Below, piece after piece: positions 37,121 through 46,057 of a stretch of 64,000 nt of DNA (positions within the stretch are counted from its first letter, which is position 1; each line of letters starts with the position of its first letter). The notes under the pieces were generated by a model. That model was not told the DNA's origin, searched no databases, and saw only the letters and a list, made by a program, of their open reading frames with translations. The translations under genes and the position numbers were made by a program. This DNA is from Paenibacillus sp. FSL H8-0548. GTDB taxonomy: Bacteria > Bacillota > Bacilli > Paenibacillales > Paenibacillaceae. The stretch lies in contig NZ_CP152049.1 in NCBI RefSeq assembly GCF_038630985.1, positions 5,042,501 to 5,106,500 on the forward strand. Reading direction: 5' to 3'.

Positions 37121-38040
37121 TATTTATCCGCCTTTCCCGACGTCACGCGATAACTAATTAGAGAGAAGATAACAATAAAAATAAACAGCATATAGGCCAT
37201 TGCAGAACCATAACCCATACGGGAATCAGAAATGAAGGAATTGTCTACAAACTTCCAAATAACCGTCAAAGCAGCATTATCTGGTCCGCCAATCGTATTG
37301 GCCCCCCAGCCGCCATAAAGCAGCTTAGGCTCATCGAAGAGCTGGAAGCCCGTAATAATGGTTGTTACGATGAGAAAGATAGAAATATTTTTTAGAAGCG
37401 GCAATGTAATCTTGAAGAAGGTGTTCACACTTGATGAGCCATCCATCTTCGCTGCTTCATAAACGTCCTGTGGAATGGCGGTCATGCCTGCCAAATATAT
37501 TGTCATAAAATAACCGAAGTTCTTCCAAACGAACATAAGCGCAATAATACATTGGGCAGTAAACGGTGTCTGCAGCCAGTAATAAGGCTCAGCCAGCACA
37601 CCTATCTTCGTTAGAATCGTATTGAGAATACCTGACTGCCAGTCAAACATATAAGAGAAGATAAATCCAATAGCAACAGGTGTTGTAATGTATGGAGTGA
37701 AAATAGCCGTCTGAAAAAAACGTTTGCCTTTCACCAGTTGGAAAGTCAATTGAGCCAGCAGCAAGCCGATTCCGATTGTAAGTGGTATGGCAAGCATCAT
37801 AATGGTAATCGTGTTTCTTAACGATTTCCAGAACAATGGATCATGAAACAGCAGATCCGAATAGTTTTTTAAGCCGATGAATTCACGATCCGACACGCCA
37901 TTCCAGTCAAACAAGCTTAAGAAGAAGGAATAGCCGACCGGAAACAACTGAAATATGAGGTAGCTCAGCACGAATGGAAGAGCGAATAAATAGGGCCACA
38001 TTTGAATTTTACGGGAATACCCCGCGCCTGACTTTTTCAC
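37120..38040 (-). CDS. Sugar ABC importer permease, MalF/UgpA-like
   Basis: 306 residues with six membrane helices and the EAA loop YEAAKMDGSSSVNTFFKITL near residue 200. The N-terminal WPYLFALPFVLSYLIFQLFP is typical of UgpA-type permeases. It follows the binding-protein gene after 112 bases that contain a stem-loop, a usual way to keep binding protein in excess over permease. Start preceded by a GGAGG site. Confidence 0.92.
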   Translation of the reverse strand: MKKSGAGYSRKIQMWPYLFALPFVLSYLIFQLFPVGYSFFLSLFDWNGVSDREFIGLKNYSDLLFHDPLFWKSLRNTITIMMLAIPLTIGIGLLLAQLTFQLVKGKRFFQTAIFTPYITTPVAIGFIFSYMFDWQSGILNTILTKIGVLAEPYYWLQTPFTAQCIIALMFVWKNFGYFMTIYLAGMTAIPQDVYEAAKMDGSSSVNTFFKITLPLLKNISIFLIVTTIITGFQLFDEPKLLYGGWGANTIGGPDNAALTVIWKFVDNSFISDSRMGYGSAMAYMLFIFIVIFSLISYRVTSGKADK

Positions 38041-38073
38041 ACTAATTCCTCCATGATACCGACTTGAAATAAG

Positions 38074-38126
38074 AGGCAGCTGCCCCGATCCCGCCTCCAG
38101 TGGAAGCTTGAAAGGGACGGCTGCCT
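38074..38126 (-). other. Stem-loop between binding-protein and permease genes
   Basis: AGGCAGC with partly paired continuation on one side and GCTGCCT on the other, enclosing about 39 bases. Such hairpins after binding-protein genes are known, as in the malE-malF gap, to protect upstream mRNA or partly terminate. Here the role is inferred from position. Confidence 0.45.
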
Positions 38127-38152
38127 GTTATACGTAAAACCGTATTAGCGCT

Positions 38153-39508
38153 TTATTTTACCGTTACACCAGTTACCTTGTTCTTGACCTCTGTAATATA
38201 TTTATTCAAAGCAGTATCTGCATTGATCGTTGTATCCTTCGTAAATAGTGGATACAGCATATTGAATGTATTTCCTACGATGCTCTCGTATTTGGTTTGT
38301 GTCTGCCCCTTCATCTCAGGTACAACATTTTCGGAGAAGTACTTCATAATATTTTGTCCACCGAAAAATTCATCGTATTCTGTGCCTTTCTCGATCAACT
38401 CGTTGTTCTCATAGAACGATTTTGTACCTGGCGGGAATCCGAATTTCTCAAAGGACTTGCTTGTACCCTCATGGGAGAAGTATACAAAGTTTATATAAGC
38501 CCATGCTGCTTCTTTGTTTTTACTATCTTTATAAACACTGATGGATGTTCCACCAACTGTAGTACCGCCACCAGGTGCCTTGACTAGTCCCCAGCGTCCG
38601 GAACCATCTTTGTCATTAGCTGCTATGGTCCATTTAGGACCCCATGGTGCCAGTGGGTAGAATATGGTTTCTCCCTTAGCGAATGAAGCAGACCATGCAG
38701 GTGTATCCGTTTCCAGCTTACCTAGAATGCCAGCATCTCGCATCTGGAACAAGGTGGTTAGTGGCCCCTTAACCCTTGAGGTTAGATCGATTTCATTGTC
38801 AGTAATATATTCACTAGCTGTCTGGCCATACAGAACACGGAATGCATCGCCAAGTCCCGACATCATCGCAATCTTACCGCCGCTCTTTTCCTTCACTTCA
38901 ATTCCTTTTTGTGTAAAAACGTTCCAGTCGGTCAGAATATTCGCAAGCTCATCTGGATCGTCGGTTCCCAGGTATTCCTTAGCTAAATCACGACGATAAG
39001 CAAGTCCGCCCGGCGTAATCTGCTGGTCTAAGGCTAACAGTTCGCCCTTGCTGTTAGATAGCAGCGGCAGTAGGTAGTCGAATAGCTGATCCTTATTAAG
39101 GTTATAAGGAGCTTCCTCCAGATTAGCGAGCACACCCAGATCAAACAATTGACCGCGATACGTCATTTCGCCAAGAATAACGTCCGGTACGTCTGAGCCG
39201 GAAGCAATACCGCTTTGCAGCTTCTGTAAATAGTCAGTTGGATTGACAATAGAGTATTCAACTTTAATATTCGGATATACTTTGTTGAACTCAGGAATCA
39301 TGTATTCAAGAAAAGCTTCGTCCCAATCCCATACCTTAATCGTTGCTTTCATATTTTCCGGTAATGCAGTTTCCCCTGTATCTCCCGATGCGTTCTGCGG
39401 ATTACTTGCTTCATTTGTGTTGTTGCCCCCGCAACCTGTCAGCGCTAATGCAATTACTAGTAACAGGCTTACAAAAACTGTGATTCGTTTTTTGGACTTC
39501 ATGCTCAT
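38153..39508 (-). CDS. Sugar ABC importer, solute-binding lipoprotein
   Basis: 451 residues. The signal ends in ALALTGC with lipidated Cys26, then an Asn/Ser/Thr spacer and a family 1 extracellular binding fold (MKATIKVWDWDEAFLEYMIP, then DVPDVILGEMTYRG). It heads the binding protein, permease, permease, GH2 operon. The ATG at 39508 is chosen because GAGGAGG lies seven bases upstream; an in-frame TTG two codons earlier abuts that site. The control region above carries a cre-like box and phased repeats. The sugar bound is not predictable, though GH2 suggests a beta-linked oligosaccharide. Confidence 0.92.
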   Translation of the reverse strand: MSMKSKKRITVFVSLLLVIALALTGCGGNNTNEASNPQNASGDTGETALPENMKATIKVWDWDEAFLEYMIPEFNKVYPNIKVEYSIVNPTDYLQKLQSGIASGSDVPDVILGEMTYRGQLFDLGVLANLEEAPYNLNKDQLFDYLLPLLSNSKGELLALDQQITPGGLAYRRDLAKEYLGTDDPDELANILTDWNVFTQKGIEVKEKSGGKIAMMSGLGDAFRVLYGQTASEYITDNEIDLTSRVKGPLTTLFQMRDAGILGKLETDTPAWSASFAKGETIFYPLAPWGPKWTIAANDKDGSGRWGLVKAPGGGTTVGGTSISVYKDSKNKEAAWAYINFVYFSHEGTSKSFEKFGFPPGTKSFYENNELIEKGTEYDEFFGGQNIMKYFSENVVPEMKGQTQTKYESIVGNTFNMLYPLFTKDTTINADTALNKYITEVKNKVTGVTVK

Positions 39509-39549
39509 GACCAATCCTCCTCAATTTTTCTCTAATGCTGCGAGCTTTT

Positions 39550-39563
39550 CGCAAGCGCTTACA
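39550..39563 (-). promoter_or_regulatory. cre-like CcpA site upstream of the binding-protein gene
   Basis: CGCAAGCGCTTACA differs from the ideal palindrome TGTAAGCGCTTACA at two positions in one half. It lies about 42 bases upstream of the ATG, just below a -10-like TATACT (39570-39575), a position suited to catabolite repression. Confidence 0.6.
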
Positions 39564-39594
39564 AATTTAAGTATAAGGGATGTCAAGAAGGTCA

Positions 39595-39634
39595 ATACCC
39601 GGACAATCCGGGTATTTTGTTGAAAATCCGGGTA
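39595..39634 (-). promoter_or_regulatory. Phased repeats, candidate operator for the YesN-type regulator
   Basis: The ten-base string AATCCGGGTA occurs at 39605-39614 and 39625-39634, exactly 20 bases apart. A third, inverted copy makes a perfect nine-base inverted repeat (39595-39603 with 39607-39615). They lie just upstream of a TTGACC -35-like box, where AraC-type activators bind in direct repeats on one DNA face. The inverted part could also act as a terminator for the kinase gene. Confidence 0.5.
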
Positions 39635-39645
39635 TACGATAGACT

Positions 39646-41403
39646 TTAAGATGGAATACTCGATTCTGCTGGCAAAAGGAGGGTAACGGTTGTACCACAG
39701 CCGGGTTCGCTTTCGATCGCAATATCATATTTTCTTCCATAATGATATTGAATTCGCTCCCGAATATTAGACAGTCCAATGCCTTGGCCTTCTACAGAAG
39801 GTTTCTCTATGGGCTGTGACCTAAGCTTTGATAGCTGATTAGGCTGCATGCCTCTCCCATTGTCATTTATACTCAGCTGAATGTCTCCACCGATACGTAT
39901 AGCAGTAATGCGGATATAGCCAAGCTCGGTTCGGTACTCGGCGCAAATACCGTGGAAGAGTGCGTTCTCAATAATAGGCTGCAGAATCATTTTAGGCAGC
40001 TTGACCTGCTCCAATCCTTCTTCAATCTCCCAAACTGCTTCGAACCGCTGTGGATAACGGACAGTCTGAATATTGAGATAGCGAGAGGCAATCTGTTTCT
40101 CCTCACCAAGCGTAGAGAAGAAGGTATCATCTCCGCGATGAATAGATTCCTGCAGCAGACTGATCAGTAAACGAGTAATGTTCACGGCTTCATCGTTGCG
40201 ATTGGCATTAGAAAGATAGATGACACTGTTGAGTGTATTATAGATAAAATGAGGATTAATCTGGGCCATGAGTAGCTTAACCTGCATGATCCGCTTTGCA
40301 TTTTCATTCTCCATCGCTAGATGTACATGCTCTTGCAGCTCCTTGACCATGCGGTTAAACCCATATCCCAGAATCTCTAATTCGTCTCCACTATTTATAG
40401 AAACCTGACTGTTTAAATTCCCATCCGATACCCGTCGCATCGCTGATACCATACGTGATATCGGCTGAATCATTCGGGAGATAAGCGGAAACATCAACGA
40501 GAGCATAAGCAGCAGGCTGACTGTAAGAATCAATACATAAAAAACCAGAATGGATTTTACCTTTGCAAATAGCTTATCCTTGGAAATAACCGCGACCTGC
40601 ACCCAATCCTCCAGCATGGATCGATTATAGATGCTGAGATAATCCGCGCTCTCCTCCCATTCTGGCATAGGCTTATCTGTCTCGGGGTGATGAAGCGCCA
40701 ATGATGGGAATTCACCAGTACCGCTATCATACAAGAGCTGATCCTGCTGATTGAAAAGCATGATTCTTTCATAATTTCCTAGACTCTTCTCCATCGTGTT
40801 AAAGAGATTGGAATATTTGATGTCTATAATGAGGGTGTTCGTTGCGGCCGAATCGTTTTCACCTATTCGCTTGTAAGGGACGACATAGCTTATGGCGGAA
40901 TAACTTTGGCTTACAAAATAAGATTCATGGGGAACAGAAAAACGCATACCCGATTCGGGTAAGCGTAATTGATTAAACCATGCCTGTTCCTGATAGGAAG
41001 AGAAAAAGTCGGCATAGCCGCTTTTATTGGAGAAAATCTCTCCATCAGAACGAATAATCACAATATTCATGAGAAAATCGTTCAACACAATAAATTTTTT
41101 TAGCTTCTCCCCTACGGTCAGCTTATGAAAATAATCATCCTCAATGCTTAATGGTTTTTCTTGATAGATCAGATTTTGGATTTCCGTATCCACGATAATA
41201 TACTCAGCGATTTGTTGTGTCTGCTCTTGAATACGCTTCAACTGCAATCCGTTTTGAGACAATTTAACCAGACTGTCTTGAATCGACTGCTCACGAATGA
41301 TTTGAGTAACATAAAAATAAGTAAAGAATCCGCTAAAAAGCAGCGACACGCATAAAATACTGGAGGTAACTCCGATAATCTTCGTTCTAATTTTTGTCCT
41401 CAT
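39646..41403 (-). CDS. YesM-type sensor histidine kinase
   Basis: 585 residues: membrane helix at about 10-32, extracellular Cache-like sensor region to about 280, second helix at about 285-310, HAMP (about 310-360), then a LytS/YesM-type kinase core with phospho-acceptor motif QINPHFIYNTLNS (His near 383) and an ATP-binding domain with NDNGRGM and GQGIGLSNI. It partners the response regulator directly upstream; its ATG begins one base after that gene's TAG, and GGAGG sits in the last codons of the regulator. It probably senses an extracellular sugar or the loaded binding protein and controls the downstream importer operon. Confidence 0.92.
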   Translation of the reverse strand: MRTKIRTKIIGVTSSILCVSLLFSGFFTYFYVTQIIREQSIQDSLVKLSQNGLQLKRIQEQTQQIAEYIIVDTEIQNLIYQEKPLSIEDDYFHKLTVGEKLKKFIVLNDFLMNIVIIRSDGEIFSNKSGYADFFSSYQEQAWFNQLRLPESGMRFSVPHESYFVSQSYSAISYVVPYKRIGENDSAATNTLIIDIKYSNLFNTMEKSLGNYERIMLFNQQDQLLYDSGTGEFPSLALHHPETDKPMPEWEESADYLSIYNRSMLEDWVQVAVISKDKLFAKVKSILVFYVLILTVSLLLMLSLMFPLISRMIQPISRMVSAMRRVSDGNLNSQVSINSGDELEILGYGFNRMVKELQEHVHLAMENENAKRIMQVKLLMAQINPHFIYNTLNSVIYLSNANRNDEAVNITRLLISLLQESIHRGDDTFFSTLGEEKQIASRYLNIQTVRYPQRFEAVWEIEEGLEQVKLPKMILQPIIENALFHGICAEYRTELGYIRITAIRIGGDIQLSINDNGRGMQPNQLSKLRSQPIEKPSVEGQGIGLSNIRERIQYHYGRKYDIAIESEPGCGTTVTLLLPAESSIPS

Positions 41404-41404
41404 C

Positions 41405-42949
41405 CTAATGTCCTCCGCGCTTCACATACATCAGCGGGTTAACCCCCACGGCTTTGCGAAAAACCTGGCTGAAATACTGGCTGTCTCGATAACCCACCAT
41501 TTCCGCAACTTCACCGATCTTGTATTTCTCCAATTGAAGCAGCTTCTTCGCTTCCCTGATCCGCACCTGCGTTAGATAATCAAGTGCACTCGTTCCGGTC
41601 TCCTGTTTGAAAGTACGACGAAGTCGGTCTCCACTAATCCCTACCTGTTCCGCAAGCTCTTCAATTGTCAGTCCTTCTGAGTACCTAGTATCTATGGCAT
41701 GCAATGTTTCTCTAACCTTTCTTGAATAGCGTCCGTACTCCAGCTTCTGGCATTCCTGTACATTTTCTCTGTATAAGGCCTGAAGATGAGCGCTCATTTC
41801 CAAAAACGTATAATTCTCACACCTCTCTTGAGCTGGTAGGGGCAAATTTCGCGCTGCTCGAAAATTGTGTATCATGTTCAGCAGCTTGTCCCCGAGCCAA
41901 TAAACACCTTTTATATGTAACCGTTTGATCTCCAGCTCAAAGGCAGCAGCAATAAGCTCTGCACCTGAATAATCGAGGTGCTCTTGATTCCTCCGAATCG
42001 CCTCAAGATGATCCTTCGCCTCCTGTATGTCTCGATCTTCACCGAAAATGACCGTTTCTGGGTGCATCACGATCTCGCGACCATAAAATGGTGCATATGC
42101 AAGCGTTCGCTCATAAAGCATAAGTCTATGCTTGATCTCGTCAAGCGTGTAGAGGCTCGAAGAAACTACAGCAGAGATCGTCTCACCTGTCTCTCGCTTA
42201 AATCGCTGCTGTATATCTCTAATTATCGACATCGTAATCGGTTGAAAATGGCTGTATCCGCCTTTCTCTGAAACCGTAGCAATAATTCCCCATCGGCAGG
42301 GTGCCAACTGAATGGCATCAAAACACATAATTCCTTCATACGTACCTTCATCTGAAAGCTGGAGCTGGCTCGGTGGAGCATAGGGATGAGTTGAAGAGAA
42401 AGGGCCAACGGGAAGATCCACCCCGATTAACATAAGTAGAAACTGGCTTCGCGTACTCATATTCTCTGCCCAGAGACGCTTTTGCTCGACAAGCGGTTTG
42501 ACGCCCTTCACGAGATCGAGAAACAATTGGCGGCGTATCAACCGTTCTTTGTGATCCTGCTTTAGCAGTTCGTCCTTCATGATTCTGAGCAATGAAGTTA
42601 ACTGATCAGCGCTTAGTTCATGCTTAACCAGATATTCTGAAATTCCCAGCTTTATTGCTTCCTTCGCATAGTCGAACTCCTTGTAAGAGGTGAGCAACAC
42701 AATCTTCGTACCTCCAGCCTCGCTAAGCAGAGCCCTGCTTAGCGTAAGCCCATCCATGCCTGGCATCTTAATATCAACAAAAACGATATCTGCACGATGT
42801 TTGCGATGTAATTCAACCGCCTGCTGCGGATAGGTAGTTTCAGCGACAATTTCAAAGCCAAGCTCGTGCCACGGTACCAAATGCCGGAGATGTTCTATGG
42901 CCAGCAGCTCATCGTCGACGAGTATTACCTTAAGTAAATCGGTGCTCAT
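41405..42949 (-). CDS. YesN-type response regulator with AraC DNA-binding domain
   Basis: 514 residues. N-terminal receiver domain (1-125) with acidic pocket Asp12/Asp13 and phospho-acceptor Asp59 in VFVDIKMPGMDG, a linker of about 270 residues, and a C-terminal AraC helix-turn-helix pair (about 410-510: LTIEELAEQVGISGDRLRRT and KIGEVAEMVGYRDSQYFSQ). It lies four bases below the dehydrogenase gene, with GGAG in that gene's end, and is followed at once by its kinase. Phased repeats upstream of the importer operon are a plausible target. Confidence 0.92.
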   Translation of the reverse strand: MSTDLLKVILVDDELLAIEHLRHLVPWHELGFEIVAETTYPQQAVELHRKHRADIVFVDIKMPGMDGLTLSRALLSEAGGTKIVLLTSYKEFDYAKEAIKLGISEYLVKHELSADQLTSLLRIMKDELLKQDHKERLIRRQLFLDLVKGVKPLVEQKRLWAENMSTRSQFLLMLIGVDLPVGPFSSTHPYAPPSQLQLSDEGTYEGIMCFDAIQLAPCRWGIIATVSEKGGYSHFQPITMSIIRDIQQRFKRETGETISAVVSSSLYTLDEIKHRLMLYERTLAYAPFYGREIVMHPETVIFGEDRDIQEAKDHLEAIRRNQEHLDYSGAELIAAAFELEIKRLHIKGVYWLGDKLLNMIHNFRAARNLPLPAQERCENYTFLEMSAHLQALYRENVQECQKLEYGRYSRKVRETLHAIDTRYSEGLTIEELAEQVGISGDRLRRTFKQETGTSALDYLTQVRIREAKKLLQLEKYKIGEVAEMVGYRDSQYFSQVFRKAVGVNPLMYVKRGGH

Positions 42950-42953
42950 GCTG

Positions 42954-44081
42954 TTACTCCGATATGCCGGGCAGAAGAAGTACCTTCAGACAATCTTTTC
43001 CCTGCTTAACGAGCTCGAAGCCTTCCTTATAGGACGCAAGCGGCAGCTTATGGGTGACGACGCCTTTGGTCGGCAGACTTCCCTTTGCGATGCCTTCAAT
43101 AACGATTGGATAGCAGTAGGGGCCTAAATGTGAGCCCAATATATCGAGCTCCTTACGATCGCCGATGATGCTCCAATCTACGGTTACCGGATCCTTGAAT
43201 ACACTGAATTCAACGAATCGGCCCAGCTTACGAATCATCGCAAGACCCTGCACGACAGATTGTGGATGGCCAGTAGCTTCAATATATACATCACAGCCGT
43301 ATCCCTCGGTCAATCGCTTGATCTCATCCACCACATTGATCTTAGCCGGATTCAGAACAATATCCGCACCAAATGCTTTGGCCGTCTCGAGACGATCTTC
43401 GAACAAATCCAGAACGATTAGCGTACTTGCTCCACTTAATTTGGCGGCTCCAACCATCCCCAGGCCAAGGGTTCCCGCTCCTGAAATGACAACGACATCA
43501 CCGAGTTCAATTTTTGCCCGTTGAACGGCGTGCATCGAGCATGCATAAGGCTCTATTAGAACAGCCTCTTCTAATGTGAGCTGTTCAGGAACCTTATGAA
43601 CAATCGCTTCCTTGGGAAACAACATATATTCAGCCATGGCACCGTTTACATTTGTTTGAAAACCATAAATATCATGCTTCTCACACATCCAATACTGTCC
43701 CCGATTGCAGAACCGGCAGTCCCAGCAGGGTACGATTTGTTCCGAGATCACCCGCTCGCTGATACTGACCTTAGTTACACCTTCGCCAATCGCGACAACA
43801 TGGCCAACAAACTCATGACCAGGAATAACGGGAGCCTTCACATAGGCTGGCTGAGTCTCATCGCCCCAGAACATCGGTGCGCCCGAGTAAGCTTTGACGT
43901 CACTCGCACAGATCCCAACGCCCTCTACCTTTATCAGAATTTCACCCGGTCCCGGTTGTGGGGTAGGCACTACTTCGTATCGATAATCACCGGCGGTATA
44001 TGCGATGATAGCGTTCATCGTAGAAGGAATATGCCTCGTAGTAGTCTCGCTTGATGAATGGTTTGTTGTCATAATAGTCAC
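42954..44081 (-). CDS. Zinc-dependent medium-chain alcohol/polyol dehydrogenase
   Basis: 375 residues. Catalytic zinc site: GICASDVKAY and GHEFVGHV. Structural zinc loop: CWDCRFCNRGQYWMC with four Cys. NAD(P) fold: GAGTLGLGMVGAAKL. It groups by eye with sorbitol/threonine-type dehydrogenases. As first gene of the unit with the two-component system, it probably oxidises a sugar or polyol from the same pathway; the substrate is not visible. The start is uncertain: GTG 44081 and ATG 44072 are both near a GAAGGGCG site, and a further ATG (44018) matches where the family usually begins but has no clear ribosome site. Confidence 0.85.
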   Translation of the reverse strand: MTIMTTNHSSSETTTRHIPSTMNAIIAYTAGDYRYEVVPTPQPGPGEILIKVEGVGICASDVKAYSGAPMFWGDETQPAYVKAPVIPGHEFVGHVVAIGEGVTKVSISERVISEQIVPCWDCRFCNRGQYWMCEKHDIYGFQTNVNGAMAEYMLFPKEAIVHKVPEQLTLEEAVLIEPYACSMHAVQRAKIELGDVVVISGAGTLGLGMVGAAKLSGASTLIVLDLFEDRLETAKAFGADIVLNPAKINVVDEIKRLTEGYGCDVYIEATGHPQSVVQGLAMIRKLGRFVEFSVFKDPVTVDWSIIGDRKELDILGSHLGPYCYPIVIEGIAKGSLPTKGVVTHKLPLASYKEGFELVKQGKDCLKVLLLPGISE

Positions 44082-44248
44082 ACGCCCTTCATTAATTAGT
44101 ATAGTTCAGTATACAATACAAGGTAGATATTAAAAGTACCATTAACGATCTACGGCTTATGATGGACAATATTCGGAAAAATTACGTTTTTTAATAATTT
44201 ATCTATTTGACATGATTGACCATCAAAAAATGAAGGCGAGGTTAGATT

Positions 44249-44715
44249 ATGTATTCGCACCATAAGCAATCACTAGACTATTTCGTAGAAACACTGCAAT
44301 TCGATCCAAACATACTAGCCGTTATTACAGCCGGCTCCATCGCGAAAGGCACTGCTAAGGAGACATCAGATATTGACGTTTATTTGCTTGTCACCGATCA
44401 TGAATTTGAGGAACGTAAGAAGATAAATAGATTGTCCTACACAAATCATGAGGTTTGCAGCTATGAAGGCGGCTATGTTGATGTCAAAATCATTAATATG
44501 CAGTTTCTGGAGCTGGCAGCCGAGAAAGGCAGTGAACCGACTAGCTTTCCCATGAACTGCTGTTAAATCCGACCTATGAGAAATGCAAGGAACTAGCACA
44601 AGTCATATTAGGCTTCCGAGAACCTGAATTATCGTTTGAGCAGGCGGTCAGTCAGTTCATCCAGAACAATGAATGGAACTGGATGGATCAGTCCCCTCCT
44701 TTACAAGACAGATAA
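44249..44715 (+). pseudogene. Nucleotidyltransferase-fold protein, frameshifted
   Basis: The first 100 residues are a nucleotidyltransferase domain with the catalytic pattern GSIAKGTAKETSDIDVYLLV. The frame then stops after SFPMNCC near 44566. A shift of one base near 44550 opens ELLLNPTYEKCKELAQVILG and continues through SFEQAVSQFIQNNEWNWMDQ to a stop at 44713. The rebuilt protein (about 155 residues) is still shorter than the 240-270 residues usual for this stand-alone family, and a join of two segments missing a middle part is likely. A shared terminator hairpin follows. The 5' end is intact, with AAGGCGAGG before the ATG. Confidence 0.75.
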
Positions 44716-44776
44716 ACTTTTAAAAAAGCGTCAACCGCTGCAACTTAATCCGGAGCTATTATGCATATAACGATAC

Positions 44777-44805
44777 AAAAACCCGATCTTAATCGATCGG
44801 GTTTT
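44777..44805. terminator. Terminator between the broken nucleotidyltransferase and DUF817 genes (copy 2 of a repeated hairpin)
   Basis: Stem AAAACCCGATC / GATCGGGTTTT, identical in both arms to the hairpin after spoVR, with flanks ATACAAAAA and a TAAT-containing loop also kept. Its right end overlaps the DUF817 stop codon. Confidence 0.85.
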
Positions 44806-45571
44806 ATAATGTTCGACCAGCTTTAACATATTTAAGCTGAGCAACGATAATGACACTAATGATTACTAAAAGGAACCACGAGCTAATCTTACTGAAACCA
44901 ACCAACTGCCAGGTTTGATGCTGGTCAGGGTATTTCCAAGCATCAAAAAATGTGGCTATATTTTCGGCTAACCAGATGAAGAAGCCTACAATGATAAAAG
45001 CGAGTGCTAAGGGCATTCGATAGGTTATCGTCCTTACCCGATATATGATCCATGTTTTCCAGAAGACAATAAATACAAGCGCCGTCAGCCACCAGCGGAA
45101 ATCAGGAATAAAATGATGTGTAAAAAAGTTCAAATAGATGGCTCCTCCTAGCAGCACTGAAGGCATAAGCCCAGGCCAGCCGGTCATGTCCATCCGAAGT
45201 CTCCGCCATACCTGACACATAAAGCTCGCTACACTTGCGTACATAAAACCGCTATAGAGCGGCACACCGAGCAGCTTCGTATAACCGGGCTCAGGGTATG
45301 ACCACGATCCCATCCCTACCTTGTATATCTCCAGCACCAAGCCAATAAAATGAAATACACAAATTACTTTGATTTCATCACGCGTCTCTAATCCGCTAAG
45401 GTACATGAGGTATTGCACGCCAAGCAATATAAGGAGAATGGCATCATAACGATAAATGAAAGGGATCTCTATTACACTGGAGAGAGCTAAAGTTCCGAAG
45501 ATAGCAATAGGAAATATGCAGCTCATCGCCTGATGATAGCCAAAATGCAGTAGTTGTACTATAGGTTTCAA
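44804..45571 (-). CDS. DUF817 integral membrane protein (YoaT-like)
   Basis: 255 residues with about eight hydrophobic helices. Motifs GSWSYPEPGYTKLLGVPLYSG and FFTHHFIPDFRWW, and a late IWLAENIATFFDAWKYPDQ, match the DUF817 family (B. subtilis YoaT). The family has no established function; conserved Trp, His and Asp residues in the membrane suggest an enzyme or carrier. The ATG lies below a GGGAGAAAAA site. The gene stands alone, convergent with the broken nucleotidyltransferase gene. Confidence 0.85.
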   Translation of the reverse strand: MKPIVQLLHFGYHQAMSCIFPIAIFGTLALSSVIEIPFIYRYDAILLILLGVQYLMYLSGLETRDEIKVICVFHFIGLVLEIYKVGMGSWSYPEPGYTKLLGVPLYSGFMYASVASFMCQVWRRLRMDMTGWPGLMPSVLLGGAIYLNFFTHHFIPDFRWWLTALVFIVFWKTWIIYRVRTITYRMPLALAFIIVGFFIWLAENIATFFDAWKYPDQHQTWQLVGFSKISSWFLLVIISVIIVAQLKYVKAGRTL

Positions 45572-46057
45572 TTATGTTTTTCTCCCTCCACGCCCTTTTA
45601 TCATACGATTCCCTTAACTAAAATACGTAATCAAATGGAGTATCTTTTAATTATAATAAAGGCGTAATGGTTTTGGAAAAAGAGAAATTAGCTTTTGTGG
45701 ATTTTCATGTTTTGTGTTCACTGATCAGATGCCTCTCACTTTGGCGTATTAAAAAAAGGGAAGAACTAACCTAGAAGGATAGTTCTTCCCTGACTCGATT
45801 GAACACCTCACTAGACCGACAAACCATGATCGTTGGAAGCCTAAGTCCGCATAATTAACATTTCACCGTTTCAAAATGCTGAGAAGGTGCGAGGATCGAT
45901 TTATTCAATTCTCAAAGCTTGTCCGGATCGAGTTGCGTTCCTCGGAGATGGGCTCCAGTACCGAGCTTTCTTGAATTAAGGAACAATGATTGTTTACCTA
46001 GCTTACGGTTGGAGATACTGATCAGTAACATTTAGTAATCAGAGGTGAATCATCCTT
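45572..46057. other. Intergenic region upstream of the germination operon
   Basis: 486 bases between divergent genes. It contains a terminator-like hairpin at 45758-45790 oriented for the minus strand, with about 260 bases above it that hold no convincing coding frame. The germination-operon promoter must lie at its right end, but no clear sigma-G pattern was found. Confidence 0.4.
45758..45790 (-). terminator. Orphan terminator reading leftward
   Basis: Stem GGGAAGAACT / AGTTCTTCCC, followed on the minus strand by seven T. No annotated minus-strand gene ends here, so it may close an unrecognised transcript starting in the 45.8-46.05 kb region. Confidence 0.65.

Noticed and set aside
43596..44054. 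Plus-strand open frame of 152 codons
   Set aside because: Antisense to the zinc dehydrogenase, whose catalytic and zinc motifs are all on the minus strand; no ribosome site.
45840..45965. Short plus-strand frame beginning MLRRCEDRFIQF in the gap before the germination operon
   Set aside because: 33 codons, no ribosome site, no similarity recognised.
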